From positions 48,631,106 to 48,695,105 of the forward strand of contig NC_133769.1 of NCBI RefSeq assembly GCF_003597395.2: 64,000 nucleotides of DNA, in the 5' to 3' direction. Positions 23,480-35,967 of the stretch are shown here, in pieces. The position numbers were made by a program, and so were the translations under genes. Under the pieces are notes generated by a model, which worked only from the letters and a program-made list of their open reading frames with translations, was not told the DNA's origin and made no database searches. Numbering within the stretch: position 1 is the stretch's first letter; every line of letters starts with the position of its first letter. Origin of the DNA: Chelonoidis abingdonii. Taxonomy: Eukaryota > Chordata > Testudines > Testudinidae.

Positions 23480-24290
23480 AGAACACATAAGAAGGCTGTT
23501 CTAGAACCTCACTCCTCTTCTGACTGTTAGAAACCTTCCTCTAATTTCTAGCCCAGATTTATTCATTGCCAGTTATACCCATTTGTTCTTTTGCCAACAT
23601 GGTCCTTTAGCTTAAATAGCTCTTCTGTCTCCCTGGTGTTTGCTCCCCTGATATACTTATAGAGAGCAGTCAGATTCCCTCTCAGCCTTTTTTTTTTTTT
23701 TTTTTTTTTTTGGTTATGCTAAACAAGCCATGCTCTTTTACTCTCTTCTTATAAAATAGACTGTCCATTCCCTAATCATCTCAGTAGCCCTTCTCTGCAC
23801 CTATTCCAATTTAAATTAATCTTTCTTGAACATAGGCGACCAGAATTGTACACATTATTCTAGATGAGGTCTTACCAATGCCTTGTACAATAATATTAAT
23901 ACTTCCCTGTCTCTATTGGAAATATTTTTCCCAATATATCCTAGAATCACATTTGCTTTTTTTATAGCACATGACATTGGTGGGTCACACGCATCCAGTG
24001 ATTCACTAATAGACCGTAGTCTTTCTCCTCCTTTGTCACTTCCAGCTAATGAGTCCCTAGTTTATAGGAGAAGTTCTTGTTATTTGTCCCTAAGTGCACG
24101 ACCATGCAGTTTGTACTACTAAATCTCATCCCATTTCTATTATTCCAGTCCTCCAGGTCATCCAGTTCTTTCATTTTGATACGCTGAGTCTCCTCTGTAG
24201 TGATGCTGCCTCCCAGCTCTTCCCATTTTACTCAGCTCCTTTAAGGTAGATCGTCTTTGTTGGATTTCCAGCTGCCACGTATTCTAACAA
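23480..24290 (-). mobile_element. CR1-like LINE fragment
   Basis: Read on plus, the blocks CTTGAACATAGGCGACCAGA, ATGAGGTCTTACCAATGCC, CTTGTACAATAATATTAATA and CAGTCCTCCAGGTCATCCAG are familiar as the reverse complement of CR1-type sequence in sauropsids. It is interrupted by a 24-bp T run. There is no intact ORF. Confidence 0.55.
23688..23711. repeat. 24-bp T homopolymer
   Basis: Simple poly-T run within the CR1-like fragment. Confidence 0.9.
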
Positions 24291-24879
24291 AACAGGAATC
24301 TGATCTCAGGAGCTTAAACTTTCAATGTCTGTCAGTCTTTTTTTTTCATTAATGTTTTCATTAAGCTGCAGAACTTTTAGCCATGTTCCTTTCATCTGTT
24401 CACTGGTTAGGGAACAACTTTGACCCACTTTAACGTCAACATTAATCATCTCAGATCACTGAATAGTTGATTTGTTTCCAAAGGGTTATACCTCTTAGTT
24501 TCTTCTTTCAAACGTGCTTCAGAAAAATAAACAGAACTCTCAGCAATAAGTTCAGTCATTACTGGAGAACAGTTGAATAAAATATATATTTCACATAGCT
24601 GTGCAGACTGAGGGTATCTATTTATAGCACAGTATTTCATCATCATATTGGAAGACAGCTTCTTCTGCACCCATTTCTGAAGAAGTATAAGTACAAGATA
24701 TCTATTCCATACAAAAAATGATGTTAAGAGATTAAAGTTTCAGAATAAAGGATTCAAGTCAGAAATACCAAAGAAAAGGCTGCATATGTTTGTTACTGTG
24801 TATATAATAATATAGAACTTGATCTTGCTTCCATTAAAGTCAGTGGCAAAACTGGGCTGGAATTAGGCCCCCATACTAT

Positions 24880-26590
24880 TAGGTCTTCTTCGAGTGCTGT
24901 TTCTGTGGGTGCTTCACTGCAGGTGTTGGTGTGTCCCGGCGCCATTGATCGGAGATCTTCGGTAGCAGTGTCTGGTCGGGGTGTGCATGTGCCTTAGCAG
25001 TCTCGTGGCACCGCTGGTGCCTCATCTAGCATGCGCACACCCTGACCCCTTCAGTTCCTTCTCAGCCCCCATCCTCAGCTTGAGACAGAGTCCGTTAGCA
25101 GTGTCACTAAAAACCTTCAATAAAATTAGATTGTTAGATAGCCTAGTTATTACCTTTGTTACTTTAATTAGTATAGTTATAGTTAGCGTTAGCTAACCTT
25201 AGTTAGATAGCCATTTAAAAAAAAAGTTTGTTTTCTCATTCTTCTTTTTTTTCCACAAAAAAATGGATGCCGTAAATATGCCTGGCTCCCCAGGCTTTTA
25301 AAGATGTACTTCATGTAAGAACACAATACCAGTTTCTGATGGCCACTCATTACGTGTCTGATGTTTAGGTGAGCTTGCTACAAGCTTGCTTAGAGTTCAT
25401 CTCGCCACCATTATGGCCTTCCATCAACAGGTAAATGGGACTTTGATATTCGCTCACCCTATTACAAAGCAATTTTTAACAGGCATACAGAACATGTACC
25501 CGAACATCCTAGAACCCACACCAGCCTGAGACTTAAATCTGGTGCTCAGAAGTCTAACCAGGACCCCATTCAGACCTTTAGCCATATGCTCGTTACTATC
25601 TATGAAAGTGCCATTCCAGCTGCCATTACATCGGTGTGAAGAGTCAGCGAGATAGGGGCTCTCGTGGCTCACCCCCATACACAATATTCTTCAGTGATAA
25701 AGAACACATCCTAAGTTTATGCCCAAAATGTCTTCCTCGTTCCACCTCAGTCAACCAATTCACTTACTTACATTTCATCCAAATCCACGCATTAACACTC
25801 AAGAAGTGATCCTGCACACACTGGGTGTGCACCATGCCTTAGAATTTTATCTGGACAGAATGAAGCCCTTCTGAAAATCACCTTGACTTTTTATGTCAAC
25901 AAGAGAACGATTGAAGGGCTCTGCCATATCTATGCAAAGAATATCTAAATGGATATCCAGCTGTATCCATATGTGCTGTTCACTACACAACACAACACTG
26001 AAGCCCCTCCAGGCATCAGAACCCACTCAACAAGAGCTTTATCTACCTCCATAGCATTCCTACACAATGTGCCCATTCTAGACATCTGCAGAGCGGCCAC
26101 CTGGGCCTCTGAACGCACATTCATGAAACACTACACACTCTCAGTTCAAGTTCAGACACAAGACTAGGTCTCACAGTACTAGCTTCAGCAATGAACTCAA
26201 CTTCAAAGCCCTTTCCATCCTCATTAGGGCACTGTTCTACATTTACCTGAAGTGGAGCACCCACAAGGACAGCACTCGAAGAGAAGTTTACTCACCTTGT
26301 ACAGTAACTGAAGTTCTTTGATATGTGTGTCTCTGTCGGTGTTCCACTACCCATCCTCCCCCCTCTGTTTTGGATACAAGCTAAACACTCCACAGTAGAG
26401 AAGGAACTGAAGGGGTCAGTCACCAGCGGCACCGTGAGACGGCTACTGTGTATGCGGACCCCGCCCAGACACTGCTACCAAAAATCTCCGATCAACAGCG
26501 CTGTGATGCACTGACACCTGAAGTGGAGCACCCACAGGGACATAGATCTCAAATAACTTCAGTTACTGCACAAAGTGAGTAACCTTCTCT
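24880..26590 (+). mobile_element. DIRS copy 3, internally deleted (about 1.7 kb)
   Basis: The left terminal repeat (about 24890-25120) and the inverse right repeat (about 26330-26560) share GATCGGAGAT, GTAGCAGTGTCTGG, CACCGCTGGTG and CTGACCCCTTCAGTTCCTTC. Outer AGTTACTGCACAAAGTGAGT and inner TTACTCACCTTGTACAGTAA sequences form the complementary junction. Only a C-terminal piece of the tyrosine recombinase remains inside. Confidence 0.75.
25949..26167 (+). pseudogene. Tyrosine recombinase C-terminal fragment of DIRS copy 3
   Basis: The frame contains GIRTHSTRALSTS, LDICRAATWASERTFMKHY and a terminal stop. The RxHSTR segment, the hydrophobic DICRAATWAS segment and the candidate catalytic Tyr in KHYTL are the C-terminal hallmarks of DIRS recombinases. 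The N-terminal half is missing or scrambled (25.25-25.95 kb), so it is inactive. Confidence 0.75.
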
Positions 26591-26924
26591 TCTGCCTCAT
26601 TCCTGCCTTATTCACTACAAAGAATGGGTGGTGTACAATAAACAAGGCACAAGTTCTCAGATTCTCTGCCTTATTTGAAGCTGTTTTGTTTTGCATTTTC
26701 AACAGTCAATCTGAAGTAATTCAGAAATTTTGATTTACAGATTAACAGAGAACAAAAACATTTTTCTCCCTCTGCATCAAAAACCACTTATTATCTTTTC
26801 AAACTTCCCCAGTAGATAAATCTCTGTGAAAAGTCATATACTGCCTGTGTTTGGAGATAAGGCAAAGTTCTTAACCATTTTTATTGTAGAGCATCATGGG
26901 CAGCAGTTATAATAGACCAGGGAA

Positions 26925-27555
26925 TTCTAAGCCTTCTCTGGCGTAGCTGCCACCAACCTGCTGCTGGACACCTGGGCTACAGTGGCCCTGTCCCTTCGCC
27001 TTTCCCGAGGCCCCCACCTTCTGCCGCTACCTGCATGCTGCTATTCACCATGTCCCTCCTCCTCAGGGGTGGGGGAGTGAGGAGGAACAGGGTGTGCCAG
27101 CAGGGGGAGGGTCTGGTGGAGTGAGGCAGCTCACTTGGTTGGGCATGGCTGGGGTGAGGAGCAGCTCAGCCTGGCTCGTGTGGCTGGGGCTGGCCCAGCG
27201 CTCAGTGAGGTCGTAGCTGGCCTCTTGGCCTGGCATCCCGACCTGGGGCAGGGAGCCAGGACCCATCCCATCTGGGGGATGGCTCAGCCCAGTGTTTGGC
27301 CTGTCCAAGAGGGTGAGGGCATGGTCCAGCATGGCTGGGGTTTGACTGGCACTCGGGGGGGGTGGCCTGGCATGGCTGGGGTGGGCAGGCCGCAGGGCTC
27401 CTCCAGTCGCGGGAGGGGCCTCAAGAGGGTTCCTCCTGTTATGTGGGGAGGTTGGAGCTACAGCATGCAGCGGGGACGGGGCCTCGGGTGGAAGGGGGCG
27501 CTGCCAGCAAACTAGTCTCTCCAAAGCGGAGGTTCACCTGCCCGCCCATGTGAAG
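26925..27555. repeat. GC-rich block with imperfect CATGGCTGGGGT repeats
   Basis: The motif GGCATGGCTGGGG recurs at about 27143, 27330 and 27368 in a Gly/Pro-coding, G-rich context. The long opposing ORFs here (27063-27524 minus, 27135-27515 plus) are compositional. It resembles the GC-rich middle of hAT-type elements, but no termini were identified. Confidence 0.4.
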
Positions 27556-28510
27556 CATTATGGACCCAATCATCCTTTTACTACTATCAATGTGCGTTCT
27601 TTCATGTAGACTAAAGTGGGAACAGACCTGGGCACTGTCCCATGGAGTAAAGCATGTTGCATTTTTTTTCTGATTGCAGCTTAAAACATAATGATATTTC
27701 TCTAGATGGCAGCAAACTGATATTTTCCTTAGCTCAAGTGGTAGATCCTGTGTTTCTGTAGCCAAGCAGAATTCCAGTCTGAGCTCCACAAGTGTTCATT
27801 ATTATTTTGAAGTGATAGCCTCTTAATAGTTTAGCGATTACAACCACAGTCCCATTCTAATTGATTTTTTATCCCTTTTCTAATGCAAAGAAGAGAATTT
27901 TCTATGCTTAGAGATTTTTAAGATTAAGTTCCATTTTCAGCTAGAACATTTTCTGACTGTTTTAATTGTTTTAATCTCGAGAACTTTAAAATGTCTTAAC
28001 AATACCTTTCTGAAACTTTAGAAAAGTGTTTTTCTTTGTATTTTTCTACATTTCCTCACAAAAATTGAAACTTAAGTAGATTTTGACATTGGTTTATGCA
28101 AGAAATAGCATTCAACAACAAGAATGATAAAATGTTTTTAAAATTGGTGCTATTTGAAAATCAGATATGAATTCTCTATCAGCGGAGCTGATTTGAGGCA
28201 GCAATGAGTGGCAATAGAAAATATTTTTTGTCAATATCCTTGGGTGATTTTTCAAAAGTGGAAAGAGACTTTCGGATGTGGTAAAATAGTTGGTTTCTTC
28301 TAACACTAAATAAGGAAAATTGGACTAATCGTACAGTGATCCTGTGTTTGTCTTCTTTGTTACTGAGTTTCTTCCTACAATCCTCCCCAAATTCTGACTT
28401 TCCAAGGTTCCTTCAGAGATTTAAAGAAACAGTACACATTGTTGCATGCCTCTCATACACATTGTTTCAACAATGCTTGCTTAGGTCACCTGTAAACTGG
28501 AGATGATAAT

Positions 28511-29191
28511 TAAGGCTCCATGTTTGTCACAGAGGTCACGGAAATCACAGATTCTGTGACTTTCCGTGACATCCGTGACTTCTGCAGCAGCCCATGTGGC
28601 TGGACCGAGAGCTGCCTGAGCAGCTTGGGTAGCCCCTGGGCCAGTTGCACTGGCTGCTGCTGGGGCAGTCTCGCCCCTAGCAGAAGCAGGAGTTTGGGTG
28701 TGGGGATGCTCAGGGCTGGAGGTTGGGGTGCAGGGCACTGCTTACCTGGTGGAGGCTCCCCAGAAGGGCGACAGGAACTCCCTTCCCTCAGCTCCTAATT
28801 CCACGTACTGCCTCTGCCCACAGCTCCCATTGGCCACGGTTCCCAGCCAAAGGGAGCTGCATAACCAGGACTTGGGGCGGAGTGGAGGCAGCATGTGGAG
28901 CTAGGAGCTGGAGGTTGCCGCTTCCCAGGAGCCAGGTAGGGAACCTGCTCCAGCCCTGCCAACCTCTGCCCCCGAGCATCTGCAGCACTTGCCCCTCCAA
29001 GTACCTGTGGCGCCCCCCTGCATACCTGCAGCGTGCACCTGCGTCACCCCCAGGGTTACCTGCCTCCCTAAGTTTTAGTCAGGGGTATATAGTAAAAGTC
29101 ATGGACAGGTCATGGGCCGTGAATTTTTGTTTACTGCCCATGACCTGTCCATGACTTTACTAAAAATACCCATGACTAAAACATAGCCTTA
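28511..29191. mobile_element. hAT-like non-autonomous element (681 bp) with 8-bp target duplication
   Basis: The ends TAAGGCT and AGCCTTA are inverted. A perfect duplication, ATGATAAT, flanks it at 28503-28510 and 29192-29199. Subterminal palindromes are obvious: GTCACGGAAATCACAG against CTGTGACTTTCCGTGAC on the left, and AAAGTCATGGACAGGTCATG with its inverse at about 29140 on the right. There is no transposase. Confidence 0.85.
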
Positions 29192-31667
29192 ATGATAATG
29201 TTCACTCAGCTATGTGTAAAAGGCTTTGAGATGTATGGATGAACAAGTGTTTTATGTACATGCATAGCATTATTAAACACATTTTTAAGATGGAGCAACT
29301 AACACATAACAAAGAGGTTCAGTGACTTGGCAGGGAAGAAGAGTCTCCTAATGTGTTAGGCATTGATTCTTTAATGAAGATACCTAGGTTTCAGCCTTGA
29401 AATTGACACTTAATGTATCAACTTTTTGGCACTTTTTACCAACTTTCAGTAAAGGTAGGCTATGCTGTGCATGCATCCGTGACTATCTTAACGACATACA
29501 GAATGGAAATATACTGCCAGATGCAATTGAATGAGACATCATTCTGCAGAAGCCATTATTAGTTTGTTCACTCCTTTGATTTAATAATTTGGTGATCTTG
29601 TCCATCCCACAAAATAAAAAAAAGTGTAAATGGTCTTTTCATTTACCTACACAAAAGAAAAGATAACAAGGTAGTTACCTGGCACATCATCTAAAAACCA
29701 AAGCACTTAAAACCAAAATAATTATTAGTTAAGAACCTCATAAATCTGATGCTGGGCATATAAGAAACATAAACTCATTATTCATATCAAATATTTTAAA
29801 AAGCATATTTAATCACATCACAACCACCTTAACTCTGACCCAGAATAAATACTATATTCATCAGTAACCTCAAAATGTAAATGCTGCATATAAACCCCTT
29901 TTGAAAACGAAACAAAAAAAATATGTACACGTTAACGACCCACATTGGTTGGCCTTAAATACTAAACTACAGATAAATAACACAGTTTTCATATTAAAAA
30001 TACAATATTCTTAAGAAACAGCAACTATAAGTATTTGGGAAATCCACTGCAAACTGCATTTGTAGTAACTTAGATAACCTACAGTTTTAGAGGAGGAAGT
30101 AGGTTTAAACTTGCTAGCCCATCTCAACTACTGCTAACTCTCTGGATCCCCAACAGCAAAGCTTCTCTGTAGCCAGGAGGAAGTGAGGAGTATGCATTGC
30201 CATCCCTTGTGCAGGGGCAGAGGGAGATCTGTGTATGGTGTGCTATACCTGCACACTGTTCGCTAGGATAGGTTCTAGCCAATAGGCCCCAATCTTTCGG
30301 GGACTCCATGCGGAGTTCCTTGCAGGACTGAGGCCTTAGTAAACATTAAACAAAGGGCTATGCATAAAACTAATAGATGACTATTTTGAAACATAGTTAA
30401 TAAAAATAAACTTTTAACAGTTTACCCTGGAAAACATTAGTGGTCTCTATTGCCAACCACACTAAGCATGAGTCAATATAGTTATAAAGCACATCTTTTT
30501 ATCTGTGAAAATAGGGGGAATCTCCTTATTTTATCTCTAAATTTCAATTCTGTTTCCAGTCTTTTTCCATCTGCACTCTCTTGTAGTATAGTATTCAAAA
30601 ATCCTAAGTAATTTTATTTTCTTCATGTATTACGGGTCATTTTTCATTTCTGACTTCCAAGACCTATAAACTTACTGGCTTTTGTTCTTACTTCTTCAGC
30701 TCCTTGATCAAAAGTCTGTTTCTTCCTTCTCTTCTCTGCAACCAGATACATGGCAAGGTGTGTAGTCAGTATTGCTTAATATTATGTAGTTCTTTGTACT
30801 GGGCACTTTTTTCTGTTCATATTATTTAAATTTTAATTTCAGTTAAGAACAAATTTTGTCTAGATTGTCATAATATTGCAAATTTAAAAACTCAGTTTAT
30901 ACTTTTGCTACACTTTACAAAAGCGAATAGCATAATTATTTAAATTAGCAAGACAGTACTGCTGTATTTTATATATTTGTATGTAACACTGACAACATCT
31001 AAAATGATACCATTGATCAGTACTGAAGAATGGGATGTACAGAATCATATTTATTATATTTGAGTCATGGCTGTCTTTAAACAGCAGGGCTCGGTGGATA
31101 TCATTTTTTATCTTTTAAGTAAAAAATTGTTTTCCAACTTAGTCTTTTCTTTGTAAAATTCACTCTTGGAGTTTCTCACAAGGACTGCCTTATAGTTATC
31201 TAATCCACTGAATCCTGAAAAATTCCTTCAGTCATGCATTTACTGTGTATGGACTAGTGTCATGCTACGGTACTGTATATATGTATATGATGACCCTTTC
31301 ATTTCCTTTTTGCCTGTCAGTCTAGAGCTCAGTACTTAATCACTTAAGTTTGTATTTTTTAGTTTAGTTTTTCATTTTTCTTGGTGTTAATAGTTTTCTG
31401 ACTCCTTTTTTGTCCTCCACTTCTCTTTCCTGGGAAAGGATAAGAACTCCCAACCAAAGACAGAAAAAAAGCTGTCAAGCAGCCCTGGAGTTTCATAGGA
31501 TCTTAAAAGCCAAAGATCTTTATTCTCCCTAAAGCTGATTGATAGAAATTCCCCAAGTAAAAATTTGTGCTAATCTTAACAACAATTATTTCTTCCCAAA
31601 AGACATTGCAGATAAGAAGGAAGCTACTCTTAGATAGAACTTTGAAACTTCTTCAGTGATCCATAGA

Positions 31668-31839
31668 GTTTGTCTATACTGCAGTAAACACCCAAGGCTG
31701 GCCTGTGCCAGTTGACTCAGGCTCACAAGGCTCAGGCTGAGGGGCTGTTTAATTACAGTACAGATCTTCAGGCTCAGGCTGCAGCCCAAGTTCTGAGACC
31801 CTCCCACCTGGCAGGTTTTTAATTGCTGTGTAGATAAAC
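31668..31839. mobile_element. 172-bp MITE with target duplication
   Basis: The terminal inverted repeats are GTTTGTCTATACTGCAGT and the inverse of GCTGTGTAGATAAAC. CCATAGA flanks it on both sides (31661-31667 and 31840-31846). The interior is GGCTCAGGCTGAGGGGCTG-type and self-complementary. Confidence 0.75.
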
Positions 31840-31879
31840 CCATAGACACTCATTGGCAAGCATATTCTTCACTAGAGCC

Positions 31880-32850
31880 ATGATGTCCTGGTGCAGTGAG
31901 TTGAAAAGCCTGGACCACCAGAAGCCCATAACAAGTTCAAGTCAACACTGAAGAAACTATTGGTAGCAACTACATTTGTAGCAGATGGATCCATGGACTC
32001 CAGGAAGCTGGCAGCAAAAGGCTGTGCAAAACTATTCAAAGCAAATCCCGCTGTGCCTCAACTTCTTAGGTGGGAATCCTGTTTAGTTAGACACTGGGAT
32101 AAGGTGGAAGTGAAAGTATTTATTCTCTACACCAGAAAAGATAAAAGGACTACAGTCCTTGTACAAAAGCTCCTTTCATTGCTATCCACAACATAGGCAA
32201 CCAGATAAGGGATTTTTCTTATTGCAGGGTAAACACTAAACCAGTAACTCACAGGCAAGTCCTGATCAGGGAACACGTTCAGCCCTTGTTTCTGATCCAA
32301 ACAGTCAGTATGGCTGCAACTATACCTGATTCCACCCAGAAATACTCCTGGAAGGCACTTAGGCACATGATTCCAGTCAACATTAGAATACAACACTGAT
32401 AATCTCTGGTGCTCCAGGCTCTTCTACATCTTTATCCATTCTCCAGCCTTAAGACACAGCAAACCATCCTGAAGTAGATCTCTCATCTCCCAGAGCTATG
32501 GGTAGTAGAGCCTCTCTCTCAAGACCAAATGTTTTCAGGGTTCTATTCCATACTTTTCATAGTAAGAGAGAGATCAGGAAGAGTCCAAGCCATCTTAGAC
32601 CTCAAGAGGCTGAACAGGTGAACAAAGAAGAATTAAATTCAGGATGGGTTTCTAGCTTCCATTATTTTTTACAATCTCTCCAGCAGACCTGACCAAAGCT
32701 TATCTGCATATTCCACTGTTTAGAGTGCCTTGCCACTCAGTACCAGTCAAACTCTGTGCTCTCTGGAGGGTTCTTTCTCTTCTTACTCTTTTCCCAATTG
32801 TGTCTGTCTTACTCCCTTACTGAAGGAGTTTCTTCTTCCCAAAATGCTGA
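31880..32850 (+). mobile_element. Degenerate DIRS fragment (gag to RT)
   Basis: Around 32.53-32.73 kb the decayed translation gives RVLFHTFHSKRE, a block resembling ILDLRRLN, and a clear DLTKAYLHIPL, the RT motif A region of DIRS/Gypsy-type elements. The upstream 31.88-32.2 kb sequence resembles a gag-like segment only weakly. All frames are broken. Confidence 0.45.
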
Positions 32851-33581
32851 ACTGGTGAGTAAATTAACCTTGTAAAGGGGGGAAAAAAGATATTAACCGG
32901 CATTTACATTCTTCCATTTGTTTCTCAGAATACTGAATGGGTAAATCTCATCATTTGTAAAATTACTGTTCGTGAGGTACTCATCACTGTTATATCTGTG
33001 TACTGGCTCCATGGATTTCGAAATTATGCTTTCTTATATGCTGGCTGTTGTGTCTTGTCTTCTTGGATTTTAAATTCTTCAAGTCATTGACTGTCTTAAT
33101 GGAAAGTCTATTGTGAACACTACAGAAATACACGTTATAAATAGCAATGCACAGTACCATAGATATGAATAAACAAAATGCTTAGGAAGAGCTTGCAATC
33201 AAAACTGTAGAAGTGACTAACTAATTCCCTTGAGAGAGGAACACACTTTTTCATTCCCTTAGTCAATTTAAGCCACTTTATACAAAGGTGTAGAGCTTAT
33301 TCTCCAATCCCATAACCATCGTTCACCATCCTTAGAGAAGGATGACAAAAAGAGATGAGCGTTGCATCTTTCCACAAAGATAGAGAGAAGGTTCTCAGTG
33401 TGATCTGAGGGCCTTGCAGTAAACTAATATTGTACATTTTTATAGCAGCTAAATTAAATACTGATATTTTATTTTTATATACTAAGGACTCAATCTTGCA
33501 AAACTTATTCTTGCAACAGTAGCTTCATTGGGTTGTAGGACTGGGCCTTATATTTTTAACAGGCCAAACTTAGAATTAGAT

Positions 33582-34380
33582 CGGAGTGGGCAAACTTTTT
33601 GGCCTGAGGGCCATATTGGGGTTGCGCAACTGTATAGAGGGCTGTGTAGGGAAGGCTATGCCTCCCCGAACAGCGTGGCCCCTGCCCCCTATCTGCCCCC
33701 TCCCACTTCCCCCCGCTGACTGCCCCCCTCAGAACCTCCAGCCCATCCAACCCCCCTGCTCCTTGTNNNNNNNNNNNNNNNNNNNNNNNNNNNNNNNNNN
33801 NNNNNNNNNNNNNNNNNNNNNNNNNNNNNNNNNNNNNNNNNNNNNNNNNNNNNNNNNNNNNNNNNNNNNNNNNNNNNNNNNNNNNNNNNNNNNNNNNNNN
33901 NNNNNNNNNNNNNNNNNNNNNNNNNNNNNNNNNNNNNNNNNNNNNNNNNNNNNNNNNNCAGGCCCTGCCCCCTTATCCAGCCCCCCGCTCCCTGTCCCCC
34001 GATTGCCCTCCCAACCCCTATCCACGTCCCCGCCCCCTGATAGGCTCCCCGGGACTCCCACTCCCAGCTCTCCCTGTTCCCTATCCCCTGACCAGCCCCC
34101 AAACCTCCGCCCCATCCAACAGCCCCCTCTTCCCTGATTGCCCCCCAGGACCCTCCACTCCCTTACCCAACCCCCTCGCTCCCCACCCCCTTACCAGCAG
34201 CAGGAGCTCGCAGCCGCGATACCCAGCCAGAGCCAGCTGCGCTCCCCACGCCTCCCAGCGGGAGCAGCAGGCCAGAGCGTGGCCCACGCAGCGAGATGAG
34301 GCTGCACTGGGGTGGGGGGAAGATGTAGCGGGGGAGGGGCTGGGGACTAGGCTCCCCGGCCAGACGTTTGCCCAAGTCGA
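33582..34380. mobile_element. hAT-like non-autonomous element spanning an assembly gap
   Basis: The left end CGGAGTGGGCAAACTTTTTG pairs with the inverted right end CGTTTGCCCAAGTCGA. A perfect 8-bp duplication, AATTAGAT, flanks it (33574-33581 and 34381-34388). The interior is C-rich (CCCCTGCCCC) and includes the N run. Proline-rich ORFs across it are not genes. Confidence 0.8.
33767..33958. other. Assembly gap of 192 N
   Basis: A run of N inside the C-rich hAT-like element. Translations crossing it are meaningless. Confidence 0.99.
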
Positions 34381-34684
34381 AATTAGATGCATATATCCAG
34401 CCTTAAATTTAATTTTGATTTTATTCACATATCTGAAGATAGAATTTAGCCCTCCATTACTAATTGATTGCGTTTGTATGTTTTTAACTACTAAATTATG
34501 AATCATTTATCATTAGTTAAATACATTAATAAGCCAACAACTAGTAAGGATGGTTTATTAAGCAGCATGTGCATAAAGGGGAATAAAAGCCACAAATCCT
34601 ACACTCCTCTGAGCTATAGAATAGTTAATTATAGTTTGTAAAAATACTTCATAGGAATAGAAGAGGCTAATTAGCAACCATCTA

Positions 34685-34795
34685 GTCAGTTGGGATGGTC
34701 TGGCTTATTTGGTCCTGCCTCAGCGCAGGAGCCTGGACTTGATAATCTCTTGAGGTCCCTTCCAGCCCTACCCTTCTATGATGTCTATGAAGGTA
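34685..34795 (+). repeat. CR1 LINE 3' tail
   Basis: CTTGAGGTCCCTTCCAGCCC followed by CTTCTATGATGTCTATGA is the typical CR1 3' end. It lies in the intron just upstream of the exon at 35014. Confidence 0.7.
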
Positions 34796-35013
34796 TAGAC
34801 TGTTTTACGATGCTGCTGATATTATTCAACCGTCAGAATATGAAGACTCAGCTAATCAAGATTTTCTCCAACACAAAAGTAAATCTCTGTTCAGGATTTT
34901 CGTTTCTCTTTTAGTTACACTCTGTAGTTGTTTTTAAATACATAGCAATATTTTTGTGACAGTAACTACCCTAAACTGCTTATATGTAAAATATTGTTAA
35001 TATTTAATTTCAG

Positions 35014-35059
35014 ATGCAGCAGGAACTAGAAAAAAGTATCACTAAAGAACTTGACCAAG
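35014..35059 (+). CDS. ANKRD26-like: ANKRD26-family protein, penultimate coding exon
   Basis: A pyrimidine-rich acceptor (TTTAATTTCAG, ending 35013) precedes MQQELEKSITKELDQ and a GTAATT donor follows at 35060. It is 46 nt, ending one base into a codon that the next exon completes as Ala. MQQELEKSIT is the hallmark of the DUF3496-type C-terminal segment shared by ANKRD26, ANKRD36 and CCDC144 proteins. The ATG here is an internal Met codon, not a translation start. The acceptor is strong and the phases fit both neighbours. Confidence 0.8.
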
Positions 35060-35818
35060 GTAATTTGTCAAAGCATCTTAACATTTTTTCTCAAAAACTG
35101 AATGTTACTCAGTATTTATGATTGTTATAATTCAAAAATAGTATTAAGCTGTTATGTTATACACCATTGCTGTTTCTACTAATTTTCAAATTTAGTAAAG
35201 TTCTTTTTGCAAGCACTGCCCACTTACCAAAGTGCTGTACAGATTATGTAATTTCCCCCAGCAAACAAAGTCTTAATCTGAAGTCAATTTTGCGGAAATT
35301 CCCAAAGAACAAACACATAGGATTAACACAAATACAATAAATCCTCTTTTTAAGATTTTTCACAAACTTTAAAAAACACTTCTCCTCTCACACTTATTTT
35401 AATCAGTATTATTGTATATAATTGATATTCATTCAAATTTATCACTAGAATAAACAAATGTCATGCCGTTGTTTTCACTGGAATTTAGTGTGCTTACATC
35501 ATCTGTGGATTTGACCTATTATTTTCAATAGCCCTTGAAATCCTAATGGTTATTTACTGATTAGCAAAAAGACTAATGTATTGCTTATATAATTAAAAAA
35601 TATGGTTTCTTCCTTTGTGAATGTCCCTTTTATGTTATTTTCATAATGTTTTCTTTGTATTGATTTAAAAATGTGTATCTGCTGTCTCTGGACCTGATAC
35701 AATGCCCACTGCTGTCAATGGAAAAAATTCAGTGGGTTTATGACAAAGCCTATTGTAAAACTATCACACAACATAACACAGAACATATATGGTCATTTGT
35801 TTTTCTTGTTCTTTCTAG

Positions 35819-35967
35819 CCACAGCTGAACTTGAAACTGAATCTGTAAGAGTCTCTCCTGTAGGATCTACTGATGGATCTTCAAAAAATCTAAATGTGGA
35901 TCAAGATCCAGTTTCCAAGGCAACACGGCAGTATCAAGATATTTTAAAGAAAAATTATATGATTTGA
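35819..35967 (+). CDS. ANKRD26-like: ANKRD26-family protein, terminal coding exon
   Basis: The acceptor TTCTTTCTAG ends at 35818. The exon opens with CC, completing the split Ala codon, and then runs 48 codons to TGA at 35965-35967. It reads TAELETESVRVSPVGSTDGS and ends in SKATRQYQDILKKNYMI. This acidic-then-Ser-rich segment followed by a short basic/hydrophobic tail ending in KKNY-hydrophobic agrees with the family's C-terminus as I know it. Together the three exons give 146 residues of uninterrupted sequence. A member of this family would act at centrioles and ciliary appendages if functional. The intact frame argues for a live gene. Confidence 0.8.

Larger units (their letters stand above)
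287..35013 (+). other. Large transposon-filled intron of the ANKRD26-like gene
   Basis: The splice phases agree: exon 40-286 ends on a complete codon and exon 35014-35059 begins with ATG as an internal Met codon. The intron is about 34.7 kb and holds at least three DIRS copies, two Harbinger-like copies, several LTRs, hAT elements and a 192-bp N gap. No further exon with a family-like translation and splice sites was seen. Unannotated stretches over 300 bp inside it (287-1150, 16906-19040, 19200-20430, 22581-23480, 26590-26920, 27560-28500, 29192-31660, 32850-33570) are AT-rich, with only short chance ORFs. Confidence 0.7.

Noticed and set aside
27063..27524. Opposed ORFs of 126-153 codons
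   Set aside because: Compositional artefact of the GC-rich repeat; both strands are open equally.
33586..34137. Long ORFs on both strands near 33.6-34.1 kb
   Set aside because: They cross the 192-bp N gap and a C-rich transposon.
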